A stretch of 64,000 nt of DNA from Euborellia annulipes (GCA_023213315.1 JAKCPI010002845.1:55087-119086); one strand, 5' to 3'; positions 1 to 10,487 are shown, counted from the first letter of the stretch. The notes: generated by a model not told the origin, from the sequence alone. A program made the numbers and translations.

Positions 1-172
1 AATAAACAAAGAATAAGGCCTACATCTCAAAAAAAATCTTAATAATTGTTTGAAAAAGTTGTTAATTTAAATTATTAAATAATAATGATGAAATAATTAC
101 GAATTAAATAAATACTTATTTATTATAAGAAAAGTCTCTCAATTAAAAATTATCTGATAGGTCTATAATAAC

Positions 173-786
173 TAGGGCTCGGATTTATAGGCACTAAAAA
201 TCTTTAAAATAGGCAGGCAACTAAGCACTAAAAATTATTAAAATAGGCACTTAAAAAGGCATTTATTGTAAAAATAGGCACTTAAAAAGGCACTTAAAAG
301 GCATTATTTAAGAAATAATATAAAAAATTTAAAGAACTGATGTCTTATTTTTGGAAACAAAGATAAAACAATTACCTCCTTTGCACAAAGATGGCTGAAT
401 GAGGGCGGAGGGGGTGAAGCCCAACTGGGGCGCCGTTTTTCGTTCGACCTTTTTTTTTTTTAGTATTCGAATCTAGTTCGATTTTTTTTTTGTAATTTTT
501 CTCCGGATTTGTGATATAAAATGAATTTATTGTGAAATTTCAAAAAAAAAGCCGAAATTGGCTTAAAATAGCCTATTTTAAGTTAAAATACTTAAAATAG
601 GCACTAAAAAAGGCATTTATAGATGAAATAGGCACTAAAACCTGAAATCGCCCAAAATAGGCATTATAGGCACTAACAAATGCCTCTTATTTTATTCAGA
701 ATTTCATGAAACGTATACATATCATATTGGCCTAAATGTTAAGCCATAAATTAAAAAAAGGCAAATAGGGCGAAATCCGAGCCCTA
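173..786. mobile_element. hAT-type MITE, 8-bp TSD ATAATAAC
   Basis: The ends are matching inverted repeats: TAGGGCTCGGATTT on the left and its complement AAATCCGAGCCCTA on the right. They are flanked by a perfect 8-bp duplication, ATAATAAC, at 165-172 and 787-794. An 8-bp duplication with TAGGG-type ends is characteristic of hAT transposons. The interior has many direct and inverted copies of ATAGGCACTAAA, the kind of subterminal motif that hAT transposases bind. There is no transposase ORF, so it is non-autonomous. Confidence 0.85.
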
Positions 787-1165
787 ATAATAACATTAGA
801 AATTATTGTTATCTTTTCAATAATTCGATTGGTCCAACAAGTTTGAGTGGTCCAAAAAAGTAGAACCAGTAAAATTGAAGTGTTCGTGTGTGTGGGAACA
901 AAATTTCTCAAGTAAGAAAAAAAGCTTGAAATTTTGAACACTTGTTTGGCTTTTTTATCTTTAACAAAAAATGGCTGGAAAATATTCATTTCTCTGTATT
1001 GAGTCAGAATAACTATAGTTTTAGAGTTCCTATAAAAAATTTACAAATTGATTGCTTTGTTGGCTTAGCAGAAATTAATTTAAAAAAAGGTAAAAATGCT
1101 TGAGGGGGCCAACCACTGTATCCTTTATCCTACTTATTCAGTTTTTTTAAGAATGGATAAAACCA
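787..1165. other. AT-rich flank, no feature seen
   Basis: Sequence between the MITE and the gene 1 promoter. The only long open frame, on the minus strand, is low complexity and has no splice or family support. Confidence 0.5.
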
Positions 1166-1292
1166 GGTAATTATAATATTCTATATGATGTAGGTGTGAT
1201 AATAAAGATATGGTAGAATAGTTGAAGGGAGGGAATAGGGCACGACTTCATGACTATAAGAAGGGGACTTTAAGAGAATTTGTATAAAAGGT
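1166..1292 (+). promoter_or_regulatory. Gene 1 core promoter, shared with gene 2
   Basis: This block aligns with 7081-7192 upstream of gene 2. Shared elements in order are ATTATAATATT, a GTAGGTG-like string, AATAAAGATATG, GGGCACGACT and TATAAAA (TATA box at 1283-1289). The TATA box is 113 bp before the ATG, against 122 bp in gene 2. Conservation of about 110 bp of upstream DNA between genes with unlike mature proteins suggests shared regulation. Confidence 0.7.
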
Positions 1293-1395
1293 AAGGTAGA
1301 ATGTTTCACTGTTAAATTATTTCGTAATTTTTTTAAAATAAATTGTGTCTAAACAAATAGCATCCGCGAGGAAATTTGAATTTGACATCGTCAAG

Positions 1396-3101
1396 ATGAA
1401 TCTCAATCTAGGTATATCATCTGCCCTTGCAATTATGCTAATCAACAATTGCGCTTTGATTAACGGAGATTTATTTGATGATAATTACATAAATTTGGTA
1501 AGATAACTAGCTGATAAGTCTTACTATCCATGAAACAATTTTTTTTTTTTTTTTAAATAGCATAATACTCATTGTAATAGAGGTAAAAAAGAAATGCTAT
1601 AACACCTCATGACAACTTATACCCTCATACATTGGGGTAGCCAGAAATTTTTGAGAAATTTTTGATGGGGGGGGGGGTCCAAGAAAATTTTTTCTTCAAA
1701 TGTTTGAAACATTTGAAAAATTTAAGATTATTTTTGGGTATTTATAAATCATTTTGTTTTTGTTTTTTTTAGCTAGAGTAAATTATTATATTTTACTTTC
1801 TCTTACCCTGTATTATAAAGCTTAAATATCTAGTCATGGTTTAGGTATCATATGGGGGGGGGGTTGAACCCCAAACCCCCCTGGCTACGCCTATGCCCTC
1901 ATACCCTAAAAGTGACTATATTTTACCGTTAACTTCTCTTCAATTTTATCATATTGCCGAATGATGCATCCTTTCTTACATTTATTTTTTCAAGAAAATA
2001 CAATAAGATAACGAAAATACCAAAAAAAAAATTAAAGAGAAAATAAAAACGGTATTGTTGCCTTTTTTAAGACTTCCAAATTTTGATCCATTTTTGAAAT
2101 TAATTAATAGTTAAGGTAATTTAAATAAATTTGATCATTTACAAGAGCGGTACGGGAATCGAACAGTTAACTTTTTAAGGGTTGTGAATCTACATAGACT
2201 TTCAGCTTAAAGAATCGTTCTGAGAAAAAATTTAGATAAAATATTTAAAAATACAGATGGGCCTCTATTACGTGTAAATTCTTTGGATTACTTTATTGTA
2301 AAAAAAATGTTATAAACGTAGGTCTATTAAAAAATTCTTAAAAAAAAAAAAAAAATTATATGTTAAAATACAATGATAATCCAACATGATTCAATTTATA
2401 ATAAGGTAAATTTTTATTTTTTGTTTTAGCTTTCAATGCAACAAAAGAAAAATCCAGAGCCTCGGAATTTTGGAGGCAAGCGTGAAAGAATATTCTTTAG
2501 TATAGAGGAGTTGGACGCAAAACCTGTACCGTTTCATCATGAGCCCTGGGCGAGATCTAGAGTCTCAGCCTCTCTTCGACCACCAATTAAAATACTTCCA
2601 AATCTTTTGACACGTCCTCGATCTAATCCAGCGCAGTTATTAGAAAATAGATTTTTCGATATAACTCCTCAACTTTTGCAAATTCATAACGCGTTATGGA
2701 AAATTCCTAAAGAAATCTTGGAAATACCAAATCGGATTTTTAAAATTCCATATCAATTAATAGAAATAAATAAGGGAGATTTGGATTTAGCTAAACCAAA
2801 TAGTTATGTACCTAATTTTTTATTTATAATAGATATATCATCTCCTAATCTATATTTAGATATACTTCCTAATCTATTTTTAAGTATGTCTCCTCCTAAT
2901 TCATTTGAAGAGAAACCTCCTGAACCAAATTCAGGTATATGTTTCAATCTATTTGAAAAAATATTTTCTAAAGAATTTGGAAAAATAATAATATCTTTTG
3001 TTTCATTTTTAGAAAGTACAGAACAAGAAACGGAATTAGACAATCTGCCTGTCCAACCAACGGAATCGGACCATGAGCCTCCGCAGGAAGAAACAGAATA
3101 A
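1396..3101 (+). CDS. Gene 1: small secreted protein, two exons, unknown family
   Basis: Exon 1 is 1396-1497 (34 codons). The intron has a GTAAGA donor and a TTTTGTTTTAG acceptor. Exon 2 is 2430-3101 and ends in TAA. The junction is phase 0 and the product is 257 aa. Residues 1 to about 23 (MNLNLGISSALAIML...) form a signal peptide, and no further membrane segment is visible, so secretion is likely. The mature chain has a basic segment with GGKRER at 49-54, three heptad-like repeats IPKEILE, IPNRIFK and IPYQLIE at 126-146, and an acidic tail ending EPPQEETE. It has a single mature cysteine. The signal exon and promoter match gene 2; exon 2 does not. I recognise no family. The start is supported by the TATA box 113 bp upstream and by the match to gene 2. 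The intron carries a hAT MITE. Confidence 0.75.
1630..1895. mobile_element. hAT-type MITE in gene 1 intron, TSD CCCTCATA
   Basis: Imperfect TIRs CATTGGGGTAGCCAG and CATAGGCGTAGCCAG (the latter on the complement) are bounded by a perfect 8-bp duplication CCCTCATA at 1622-1629 and 1896-1903. The interior has a G-run near the left end and another near the right end. No coding capacity. Confidence 0.85.
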
Positions 3102-3140
3102 ATTTGTTTTCTGAGCACTGGAGATTTCTCCAAAGTAAGA

Positions 3141-3146
3141 AATAAA
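3141..3146 (+). terminator. Gene 1 polyadenylation signal
   Basis: AATAAA lies 40 bp after the gene 1 stop. Another AATAAA overlaps the stop codon itself (3097-3102), as also happens in gene 2. Confidence 0.5.
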
Positions 3147-3659
3147 GTAAATAGGCCTATATATTTCTGTATATATAAGCTATATACTAATTTAATAAGC
3201 CGAACTGGGACTCCTAATTTGGTTCTGGAACCACCAGGAAGATTGAAATTTATAGTCTGGGCGATTATTAACTGTCGAAAATGCTAAGCTTACGAAATTA
3301 TTGATAACCACAACAATTCATTTAAAAAAGATGATTTATTTTAATAATACAATTTGTGAGTCTAATCCGATTTTGTTCTAAAGCTTCGTGTTAAGAACCA
3401 GGGGGATACATAACTTAATTTCAAATTTCAACATTCTTGCTCTTTTCGTTTTTGAAATATTTTTTAACAGATATACAAACAAACATACCGACTATTTTGG
3501 GGATTCCACTTTTTTTGAACTCAGTAAATCTCAAAAGGTGAATTTTTATTAAAATCATGACATTGAATTTTTGACATGAATACAATAGGCTATATGAAAT
3601 AATATAAATTTGATTTTTAAAATTTTCATATTATTTCTGCAATAAAATGAGATATATTT

Positions 3660-4302
3660 AAAAATCTGGTGTGACTGGCGCACAGCACTCAACTTTCTCT
3701 TACCATCGGTAAACGAAAGTTGTGTACTGTGCTTGTCACACCAGATTTTTTGTGTCGACATGTATTTAGTTTCCGAAGGTACATTCGATTTTCAAGAAGT
3801 AAAATTTATAAACATTGGAAAATATTTATATTTTGTTACCATGGCAACCATTTCTCCTATCTTTTCTATGAAGTATAAGAGTAAAGTGGCCTTCAGAAGA
3901 TTTCAATGGCAAAATGAGAATATACATTTCAAAAAAATTAATAGATTTTTGAAATTTAAACAAAATCGTTGGAGCGAATTTTGAGAAAATTGAAAAAGTG
4001 CATCAGTAAAGTGCTAGTACTCTGTGGTCGATTTTGTTCAAAAGCTTCGTGTCACGTCCCATGGGGGTATAACTTAAATTAAAATTTCAACTTCCTAGCT
4101 CTTTTCGTTCTTGAGATATTTTGTTGACAGACACACAGATAGTAGACACACAGACAGAACATATCGCGAAAATAACTTTTTTGGATTCAGGGGACCTCAA
4201 AACGTGTATATCCGTCAAAATCTCGACATCGAATTTTGGACATGAATCCAATACTTTCTCTCTATACATATTAACATATATAGAAGTAAGAGAAAGTAAA
4301 AA
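3660..4302 (+). repeat. Family A element, near full length
   Basis: Reference copy. A hairpin at 3660-3751 opens with TCTGGTGTGAC and closes with its complement GTCACACCAGA. A body follows with TTACCATGGCAACCATTTC and TCGACATCGAATTTT. Then come ACACAGACAGA-type repeats and a terminal palindrome TACTTTCTC...GAGAAAGTA. There is no coding capacity. The palindromic ends and the CAGA microsatellite resemble helentron-derived elements of the DINE-1 type, which is inference. The open frames inside recur in every copy and are not genes. Confidence 0.8.
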
Positions 4303-4562
4303 TATTCCTTTATTATTAATATTTTCTTCTTTTTCAGATGGCTTGCTTACTTTTGGTTAATACATCAGATTTTTCGTGTCTTATATATTTAGTTTTCGAT
4401 AGTAAACTAGTCTCTATTGTGCCTATTGTATCAATATATTATATTAATGCTGAAAACCAAACCTTTCTTTAGTTCTATCGATAAATGAGAATAAAAGAAA
4501 TAAAGATGTAAAATATACATTTTTTAAACTCTTTTTTTTTAAAGGTCAGTAGGTACTCAATA

Positions 4563-4769
4563 CAAGGCGCAGGGGGGGTAAGGGGTTCCCCCCGGTCGAA
4601 AAATACTTTTTCCGCAAAAAAATTTTATGTAAAATTTTAAAATAATACTTAAATTTGATGGTATTTATTTCTGGCAAACAAGTACAGAATCGCTTTGAAA
4701 TTCCAAATTAAAAAAAAATAGTGGCTGTGGACAGTACACAATTACCCCGAGAAAATCTGATCGCCCTTG
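4563..4769. mobile_element. hAT-type MITE, TSD ACTCAATA
   Basis: Ends CAAGGCGCA and TCGCCCTTG are flanked by a perfect 8-bp duplication ACTCAATA at 4555-4562 and 4770-4777. A related copy lies at about 39545-39790. Confidence 0.8.
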
Positions 4770-5029
4770 ACTCAATAAAATATAAATAAATTTTGTCGGT
4801 GAGAGGGAATGGCTGAACAACGATTAGATCAATACAAGGAGAGAATGTTAACCAAATAAGATAGCCTATAACGATATTAAAAAAAATAAGAGAAAGTAAA
4901 AAAAAAATAATGCCATCATAATTAAAGCCGAAATGTTTTCTTTTATTGGATTTTCATTCGATAGTTGGATTGAAGAACCGAGACTAACAAAGTTAAGAAG
5001 ATGTCTAAAATATTAATATCGTATCTTTA

Positions 5030-5240
5030 AAAAGTACATCAGTACTGTTTGGTCGATTTTATTCCAAAGCTTTGGGCTGCTCGCCAGATGGGTATCTAAC
5101 TTAAATATAAAATTTCAACTTCGTAGCTCTTTTCGCTTTTAGGATATTTTGTTCAAAGACAGAAAACACAGACAATTTTGACATCTCCATTATTTTGGAA
5201 TCAGAAATCCTCAAAAATATATAGATAAGAGAAAAGGGTA
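5030..5240 (+). repeat. Family A fragment
   Basis: Degenerate 3' portion, from a GTACATCAGTA-like stretch through the CTTCGTAGCTCTTTTCGC segment to an AAGAGAAAA end. Confidence 0.6.
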
Positions 5241-5364
5241 ATTTCCTCAAAAACTATTCAATTTCGCAAAAAACATGTAAGAACTATTTTTTTTTTCGCA
5301 AATTGGATTTACCCCACTTTCAAAATCAACGGCTCAATTATTTTATGAATCGTGGAATAAATTT

Positions 5365-5626
5365 TTTTTTTTTTTTTACAAAAAACATTCACACTTTTTT
5401 CTCATTTACACTCCCATTCACACAGTCTTTTCGGCAACTTAGGCCATTTAAGACTTTAAACGATATCCGTTAATGATTATTATACATATTGGGGCCCAGG
5501 CATTCTTATTTAAGTCATTTGGTATCCAAATGCCTCAAATAAAATTATCGGACTGCCTGGGGTCCGAACCCGCGACGTTCGGTATAGAAGGTAGACACGC
5601 TACCAACTACTCCAAGCCCCGTGGGC
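5365..5626 (-). repeat. SINE1, tRNA-derived, full length
   Basis: Read on the minus strand, a tRNA-like head (CGGGGCTTGGAGTAGTTGG, then B box CGGGTTCGGACCCC) is followed by a body with CCATTTAAGACTTTAAAC on the plus strand and an A-rich tail. It is flanked by an imperfect duplication GGAATAAA(A)TTT at 5354-5364 and 5627-5638, which fits target-primed reverse transcription. Confidence 0.8.
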
Positions 5627-6106
5627 GGAATAAAATTTGAATTAAACCTGTAATTTTACTGTATTGTTAATAAAATGAAAAGATGTTTTTGCTTTAAGTC
5701 TTATGTAATTATTGATAATAATTGATTTAAAATATATAAACTTATATAACAAAGAAAATGCGTGTATTAAGTGGGTAGTCGCCCCCCCCCCCCTCCCGTA
5801 ACCGAGAGTTTAGAGATGTTGACAAATGCCGATATTGATTACACTGTGCTACAAAATGAAACTTTTTTCCTGGCCCCGAGAAAAGTCCTTCAGATTCTTA
5901 AGTAAAATGACCTCCTGAATCCAAATATGACCTTCGTTTTCCCCCAGCACGTACCGTTTTCGGGGGGTAGCCCCCTACTTATTTCCACCAATTTTCGTTA
6001 ATTATAGGGCCACGAAAAAAATTTGGAGGGATGAAAAGGAATATTTTAGCCTTAACATTTCTTCAGAAGGTCTAGAGAAGTGAAAAGTTAAAAAACATTA
6101 ACATTT

Positions 6107-6724
6107 GGACCCAAGGGGGGGATGTGGGGGAGGATTTTGTCCCTTAAAATGCAAAAAAATCATTAAAAATGATCAATTTTTTCTGATTTTTCACAATTTT
6201 TTCACTGATTTTCTACATATTCCAGCTGACAGACCCACCTCATCCTTCCTTAAACATCCCTCAACTAAAAAAAATATATAGGATAAAGCGGGTGGGGTGT
6301 GGGCGATTCCGAAGCCCTTGCAAGAAGATGGAAGATTCACAGCTCAGTTGGTGAAATTGGCAAATATGCGGCTAACTTGCATTTTTTTGGGCTGATCTTT
6401 ACAAATTTAAACTTAAATATACGGATTCTTCTATGTCCTTCAATATTTCCATATTTTATCTAAAGGGGTAGAAATTATTTCTTGTCAATAATTGAAAAAA
6501 ATTCTTCTTGCAAGGGCTTCGGAATCGCTCACACCCCACCCGCTTTATCCTATATATTTTTTTTTAGTTGAGGGATGTTTAAGGAATGGTGAGGTGGGTC
6601 TGTCAGCTGAAATATGTAGAAAATCAGTGAAAAAATTGGGAAAAATCAGAAAAAATCGATCATTTTTAATGATTTTTTTTTTCATTTTAAGCGACAAAAT
6701 CCTCCCCCACATCCCCCCTTGGAC
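6107..6724. repeat. Large inverted repeat (foldback element)
   Basis: Arms at about 6107-6328 and 6501-6724 are near-perfect complements over more than 200 bp. They include GGGCGATTCCGAAGCCCTTG on the left and its complement on the right. The spacer is about 170 bp of AT-rich DNA. No transposase is visible. A CTGAAGA...GAAAC motif follows immediately at 6725. Confidence 0.8.
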
Positions 6725-6764
6725 CTGAAGAAGGATTCGTTTTGGCTCCGAAACGTCGACTTAT

Positions 6765-6935
6765 AGCTGATTTGGATTCCAAATGGCTTAAATAAGAATG
6801 CCTGGACCCCCAATAGATATATTAAACATACGAGTATCGTTTAAAGTCTTAAATGGCCTAAGTTGCCGAAGACTGTGTGAGTGTGAGTGTGAATGAGAAT
6901 AAGTGTGAGTGTTTTTTTGAACAAAAAAAAGTTAA
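6765..6935 (+). repeat. SINE1, 3' part
   Basis: Body and tail of SINE1, with GGCTTAAATAAGAATGCCTG, TCTTAAATGGCCTAAGTTGC and a GTGAGTGTGAATGAGAA tail. The tRNA-like head is absent and the element is joined to a foldback end. Confidence 0.75.
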
Positions 6936-7080
6936 AAATAAACTTAAATTTTTTCTTTTGTGGGTCTACAAGAATAAAAAGATGCAGTACCTTCTCAAGT
7001 ATTTATTGCAAAATAAAGTCGAGTTTGAATCAATTACCATTGTTTTTAGTTTGTTTAGTAAGTATGAATAGCACCGTGCA

Positions 7081-7192
7081 ATTATAATATTTATAATTCA
7101 AGTAGGTGGAATAATAAAGATATGACTGAATAGATTCGGAGGGGGCACGACTAGTTGGAGGGGTGAATTGAGAAGACATGTATAAAAATGGT
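7081..7192 (+). promoter_or_regulatory. Gene 2 core promoter
   Basis: Aligns with the gene 1 promoter at 1166-1292, including AATAATAAAGATATG, GGGGCACGACT and the TATA box TATAAAA at 7181-7187, 122 bp before the ATG. Confidence 0.7.
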
Positions 7193-7302
7193 GACTGTTG
7201 TGAAAATTCTTTATATTTTATTTATATATTGCAATATATTAATATTTGGTTTTCCTTAAACTGTGACATCTGTTAAAATTGTTAGTATTTATTAAAGACA
7301 AG

Positions 7303-8817
7303 ATGAAACTCACTATTGGTTTATTGTCTGCTCTTGGGATAATGTTAACTTGTAATTTCGCATTGACTTATGGAAGAAGTATTATTGATTATTTAGATGA
7401 TGATGATGATGACTACAATTCACCTCATGTAAGAAATATGAAATAGTTTATTTTATAAGTATGCTTAAAACAATTTTGAGGGCAAAATGCGAATATACAT
7501 TTTAAAGAATATCTAAAAAATTTATGAATTTTAATCAAAATAGTTAGAGCGAATTTTGAGAAAATCGAAAAAAAAAAAAAAAAACTGAAAAAGTATGTAC
7601 ACCAGTAAAGTACTAGTACTTTTTGGCCGATTTTGTTCAAAAAACTTGTGTCACGTGCCATGAGGATACCTAACTTAAATATAAAATTTTAACCTCCTAG
7701 CTCTATAGCTCCTAGCTATATATATATATATATCTACTGTATATATGTAGGAATGAGAAAGTAAAAACCTTTTTTCGCACTCTTTTCTTTGTCACATCTT
7801 TCTCTAAAATTTTGATCTAGCTATTGCTAAGGTTATTGATTAGGAAATTCAATTAATTTTATATAAAATTATATGAAAGAAGATTGATCCTCATATTGGC
7901 AAATAAGATTTTTAAAAAATAGAATAAATTTATATAATAAAATTTTTTTATTATTTTAGTTAAGCCCTCAGGAGTATAAATATTATCTTGAATTGCATGA
8001 TAGTACGAGTAGTTACGAATATTATTATGATGAGAATTATTCGGAAGGAAGAAATAAGAAAAAAAAAAAGAATTGTAAAAAAAATCGAACAACAGTTAAG
8101 CCTACTGTCTCAACTATTTCAACGGTGCCTACAGATATAACCAAAAAAGATGAAAAAGATCAACCAAGTACTGACTTAACTATTTCAACGGAGCCTACTG
8201 ATGTAAAAGATGAAAAAGATCAACCAGTTACTGACTCAACTATTTCAACGGCGCCTACTGATGTAAAAGATGAAAAAGATCAACCAGTTACTGACTCAAC
8301 TATTTCAACGGCGCCTACTGATGTAAAAGATCAAACACAGGGTAGTGACTCAACTATTTCAACGGATCCGGTGCCTACCGATGTAGGCACTTCGCCTGAA
8401 TCTTCTGTAGAAATTGCAACCAATCCTATTGACGAGAATATAAACCCAACTCCTGAAAAAGTTGAAACAACCACTATTCCCCAAGTAAGTATTTCAAAGT
8501 GAGCTTTTATGAATTAGTCGGTTTATGAAGTTTTTTCAAATTATATTGTATCATTAGGAAAATATTGTAGAATGAATTTCTTTCTACAAATCTTTATTAT
8601 CCATCGAGGTAAATTTTCAAATAACCAAAAGTTGTCAAAATTTAGTTTTATATTACCACCGACTAATTCATAAAAATTTTAATAAAATTATTCAGACGAT
8701 GAGATAAAATAGTAATTTTTAATAGAATCGTGTAGAGATAATATTGATATGTTTTTTTTTCTCTAGGTGGAGGGTGAAGTAGTGGAGGATGTAGTAGACC
8801 CTCCTACAGAAGAATAA
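7303..8817 (+). CDS. Gene 2: Thr/Ser-rich secreted protein, three exons, paralogue of gene 1
   Basis: Exons are 7303-7428 (42 codons), 7960-8484 (175 codons) and 8767-8817 (16 codons plus TAA), all joined in phase 0. Donors are GTAAGA and GTAAGT; acceptors are TTATTTTAG and CTCTAG. The product is 233 aa. A signal peptide (MKLTIGLLSALGIML...) is followed by an Asp run at about 32-37, a Tyr/acidic segment at 57-71 and a Lys-rich stretch KKKKKNCKKNR at about 75-85. Next come 20-residue repeats with core TISTAPTDVKDEKDQP at about 113-171. The acidic tail ends DPPTEE, like the gene 1 tail. The many Thr and Ser residues suggest mucin-like O-glycosylation (inference). The signal exon aligns with gene 1; the mature part does not. 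Function unknown. Confidence 0.78.
7471..7766 (+). repeat. Family A fragment in gene 2 intron 1
   Basis: 5'-truncated copy that starts at the ATGCGAATATACATTTTAAA segment and ends at the terminal GAGAAAGTAAAA. Part of the 3' body is deleted. Confidence 0.7.
8170..8345 (+). repeat. 60-bp tandem repeat inside gene 2 exon 2
   Basis: Units start at 8170, 8230 and 8290 with an exact 60-bp period, and keep the reading frame at 20 codons each. The second unit and the overlapping part of the third are almost identical, so the array is young. A more diverged unit precedes it at about 8107. Confidence 0.9.
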
Positions 8818-8847
8818 ATCTTTAGTCTCAGCTTATGAAAATTTCCG

Positions 8848-8853
8848 AATAAA
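8848..8853 (+). terminator. Gene 2 polyadenylation signal
   Basis: AATAAA lies 31 bp after the gene 2 stop. A further AATAAA overlaps the stop codon at 8813-8818. A hAT-type MITE starts only 20 bp beyond this signal. Confidence 0.5.
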
Positions 8854-8872
8854 CCGTAAGAAACATTAGGCC

Positions 8873-9202
8873 CAGGGGCGCCGGAAAGAATTTGAATCGG
8901 GGGGGGGGAAAAAATTTTTTTTTAAAAATAAAAAAAATTTAATATTTTAAATAATAAAAAAAAAAAAAAAAAAATAAAAAAAATAAAAAAATTTAAAAAA
9001 ATAAAATAAATTAAAAATAAAAAAATTTTAAAAAATTTTGTGGGAATTTTTTTTAAAAATTTATAAAAAAAATGGAAAAAAAATTTTTTTTTTTTTATTT
9101 ATTTTTTTTTTTTAAAAAAAATAAATTAATTTAATTTTTAAAAAAAAAAAAAAAAAAAAAAAATTTCCCCCCCTTCCCCCCCCCGCGGGGGGGGGGCCCC
9201 CC
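8873..9202. mobile_element. hAT-like MITE with degenerate interior, TSD ATTAGGCC
   Basis: The left end CAGGGGCGCC and a C-rich right end are flanked by the perfect 8-bp duplication ATTAGGCC at 8865-8872 and 9203-9210. The interior is almost wholly A and T runs with a C/G-run end and may be poorly called sequence. The duplication supports an insertion; the internal sequence should not be trusted. Confidence 0.6.
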
Positions 9203-9210
9203 ATTAGGCC

Positions 9211-10011
9211 TAATAGTAAATAAATAGAGTTTATTTCTCTTTTTATTTAAATCTATAATAGTTGAATTTAACTTGAAAACGTATATGTTAGCTCCCAATG
9301 TCTAGTACTACAAATATTTTTGGAGTGATTTCTCATAAAAATATTTTAGAAAAGATTCAAAATTTTCATTTAATAGAGATTTTTATTTTAGATAGACTGC
9401 TTCATTTAAAAAAATTTTTTTTAATCTTGGGAAGTGAAGGGCCCTCCGCTTTCCTCCCTGGATTATTATTATTGTTGTATAAAATATTATTAAAGTAATT
9501 AATGTAAATTATTTATATAATAAAATGCTTGCACGTCAATAGACTATACCAAACAAAACATGTTGCCAACATATTGAAAGCCCTCTTTTATTTATAAGGA
9601 AGAAAAGAAAAGATAATGAAAGTCGACTTCTAAATGAGATTCAAAATGGAATATGTGATTGAAATTATATTAGATCATGTATGAAATATTAATTATGAAT
9701 ATGAATATATTTCTTAGAATTATGAATTTCCTTTCCTTGTGACGTAATGAATGATATCAGTAGCATGTTATTTATTTTAATCGAAAAATATTAAAAAATG
9801 ATAGATGATAAATCTCAAAAAGGCAAAATTGTTGGAATTAAAATGTTTCCTTTGCTCTAAAAGATAGCCTATTGAAAATGTTCTTAATGGAATAAAATCA
9901 TTTCGTCATGTTTTTAGTAATTATGCCTATCTCTGAATTTTTCAAAGATTTATATATCAGCATATACTTAATTTAAAAATGAGTTAGAATTGAATTACAA
10001 GTTTTACTCAC
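9211..10011. other. AT-rich spacer, no supported gene
   Basis: It contains one 66-codon plus-strand open frame (9298-9498) behind a weak ATGTTAG acceptor-like site. The frame lacks an upstream exon, promoter or family resemblance, so I do not call it. Confidence 0.4.
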
Positions 10012-10132
10012 AAAATGAAGGATTTCTGGATGTAAAATCGCCCAGCGCTCGAATCACGTCTAACAGAGTCGGCCCTTGAAGTCTTTCTAAACGATAGCAG
10101 ACAGGATCTCCAGGTTTGAAGCCACTCTCAGC
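10012..10132 (-). CDS. Internal coding exon of an unidentified gene
   Basis: On the minus strand a TTACCACAG acceptor opens a 121-nt exon that ends at a GTGAGTAAA donor. The frame implied by phase 0 is open throughout and reads like conserved protein: GFKPGDPVCYRLERLQGPTL, then DVIRALGDFTSRNPSF. The exon ends in phase 1. Its base composition is clearly less AT-rich than its surroundings. I do not recognise the protein. It could be a downstream exon of the gene starting at 16524, but that first exon ends in phase 1 while this one starts in phase 0, so at least one exon lies between them or they are separate genes. Later exons would lie toward the window start, where I found none. Confidence 0.6.
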
Positions 10133-10185
10133 CTGTGGTAACAAGAATAAAACAATATATTTATTTACGTCTGTGTGAGATTGGT

Positions 10186-10204
10186 ATGTGTGTGTGTGTG
10201 TGTG
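10186..10204. repeat. (TG)n microsatellite
   Basis: Uninterrupted TG dinucleotide run. Confidence 0.9.
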
Positions 10205-10329
10205 AGCATAAAGGGATTATTAAATAATTTCACGCAAAGAAAGCATTTAAAAATATTTTAATTTTTAATAATACTAGTACATTATCTAAATGATTAGAGA
10301 GAAAAATTTAATTTATTTTTCTATTTAAA

Positions 10330-10487
10330 AAAAAATTTGGTGTGACTGGTCGGACAGCATACAACTTGGATTCAGAGGACCTCAAAACGTGTATATCCAT
10401 CAAAATCTCAACATCGAATTTTTGACATGAATCTAATACTTTCTCTCTCTATATATTAACATATATAGAGGTAAGAGAAAGTAAAAA
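10330..10487 (+). repeat. Family A, internally deleted
   Basis: The first arm of the 5' hairpin (TTGGTGTGACTGGTCG) is joined directly to the 3' end (TTGGATTCAGAGGACC to GAGAAAGTAAAA). Confidence 0.7.

Noticed and set aside
732..989. 85-codon minus-strand open frame
   Set aside because: Overlaps the right end of a hAT MITE, low complexity, no splice or family support.
2804..3133. 109-codon minus-strand open frame
   Set aside because: Antisense shadow of gene 1 exon 2.
9298..9498. 66-codon plus frame behind a TTAG acceptor-like site, with CTCCCAATG resembling the start of gene 1 exon 2
   Set aside because: No upstream signal exon, promoter or downstream poly(A) arrangement; hydrophobic composition expected of AT-rich noise. 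Might be a decayed paralogue but unsupported.
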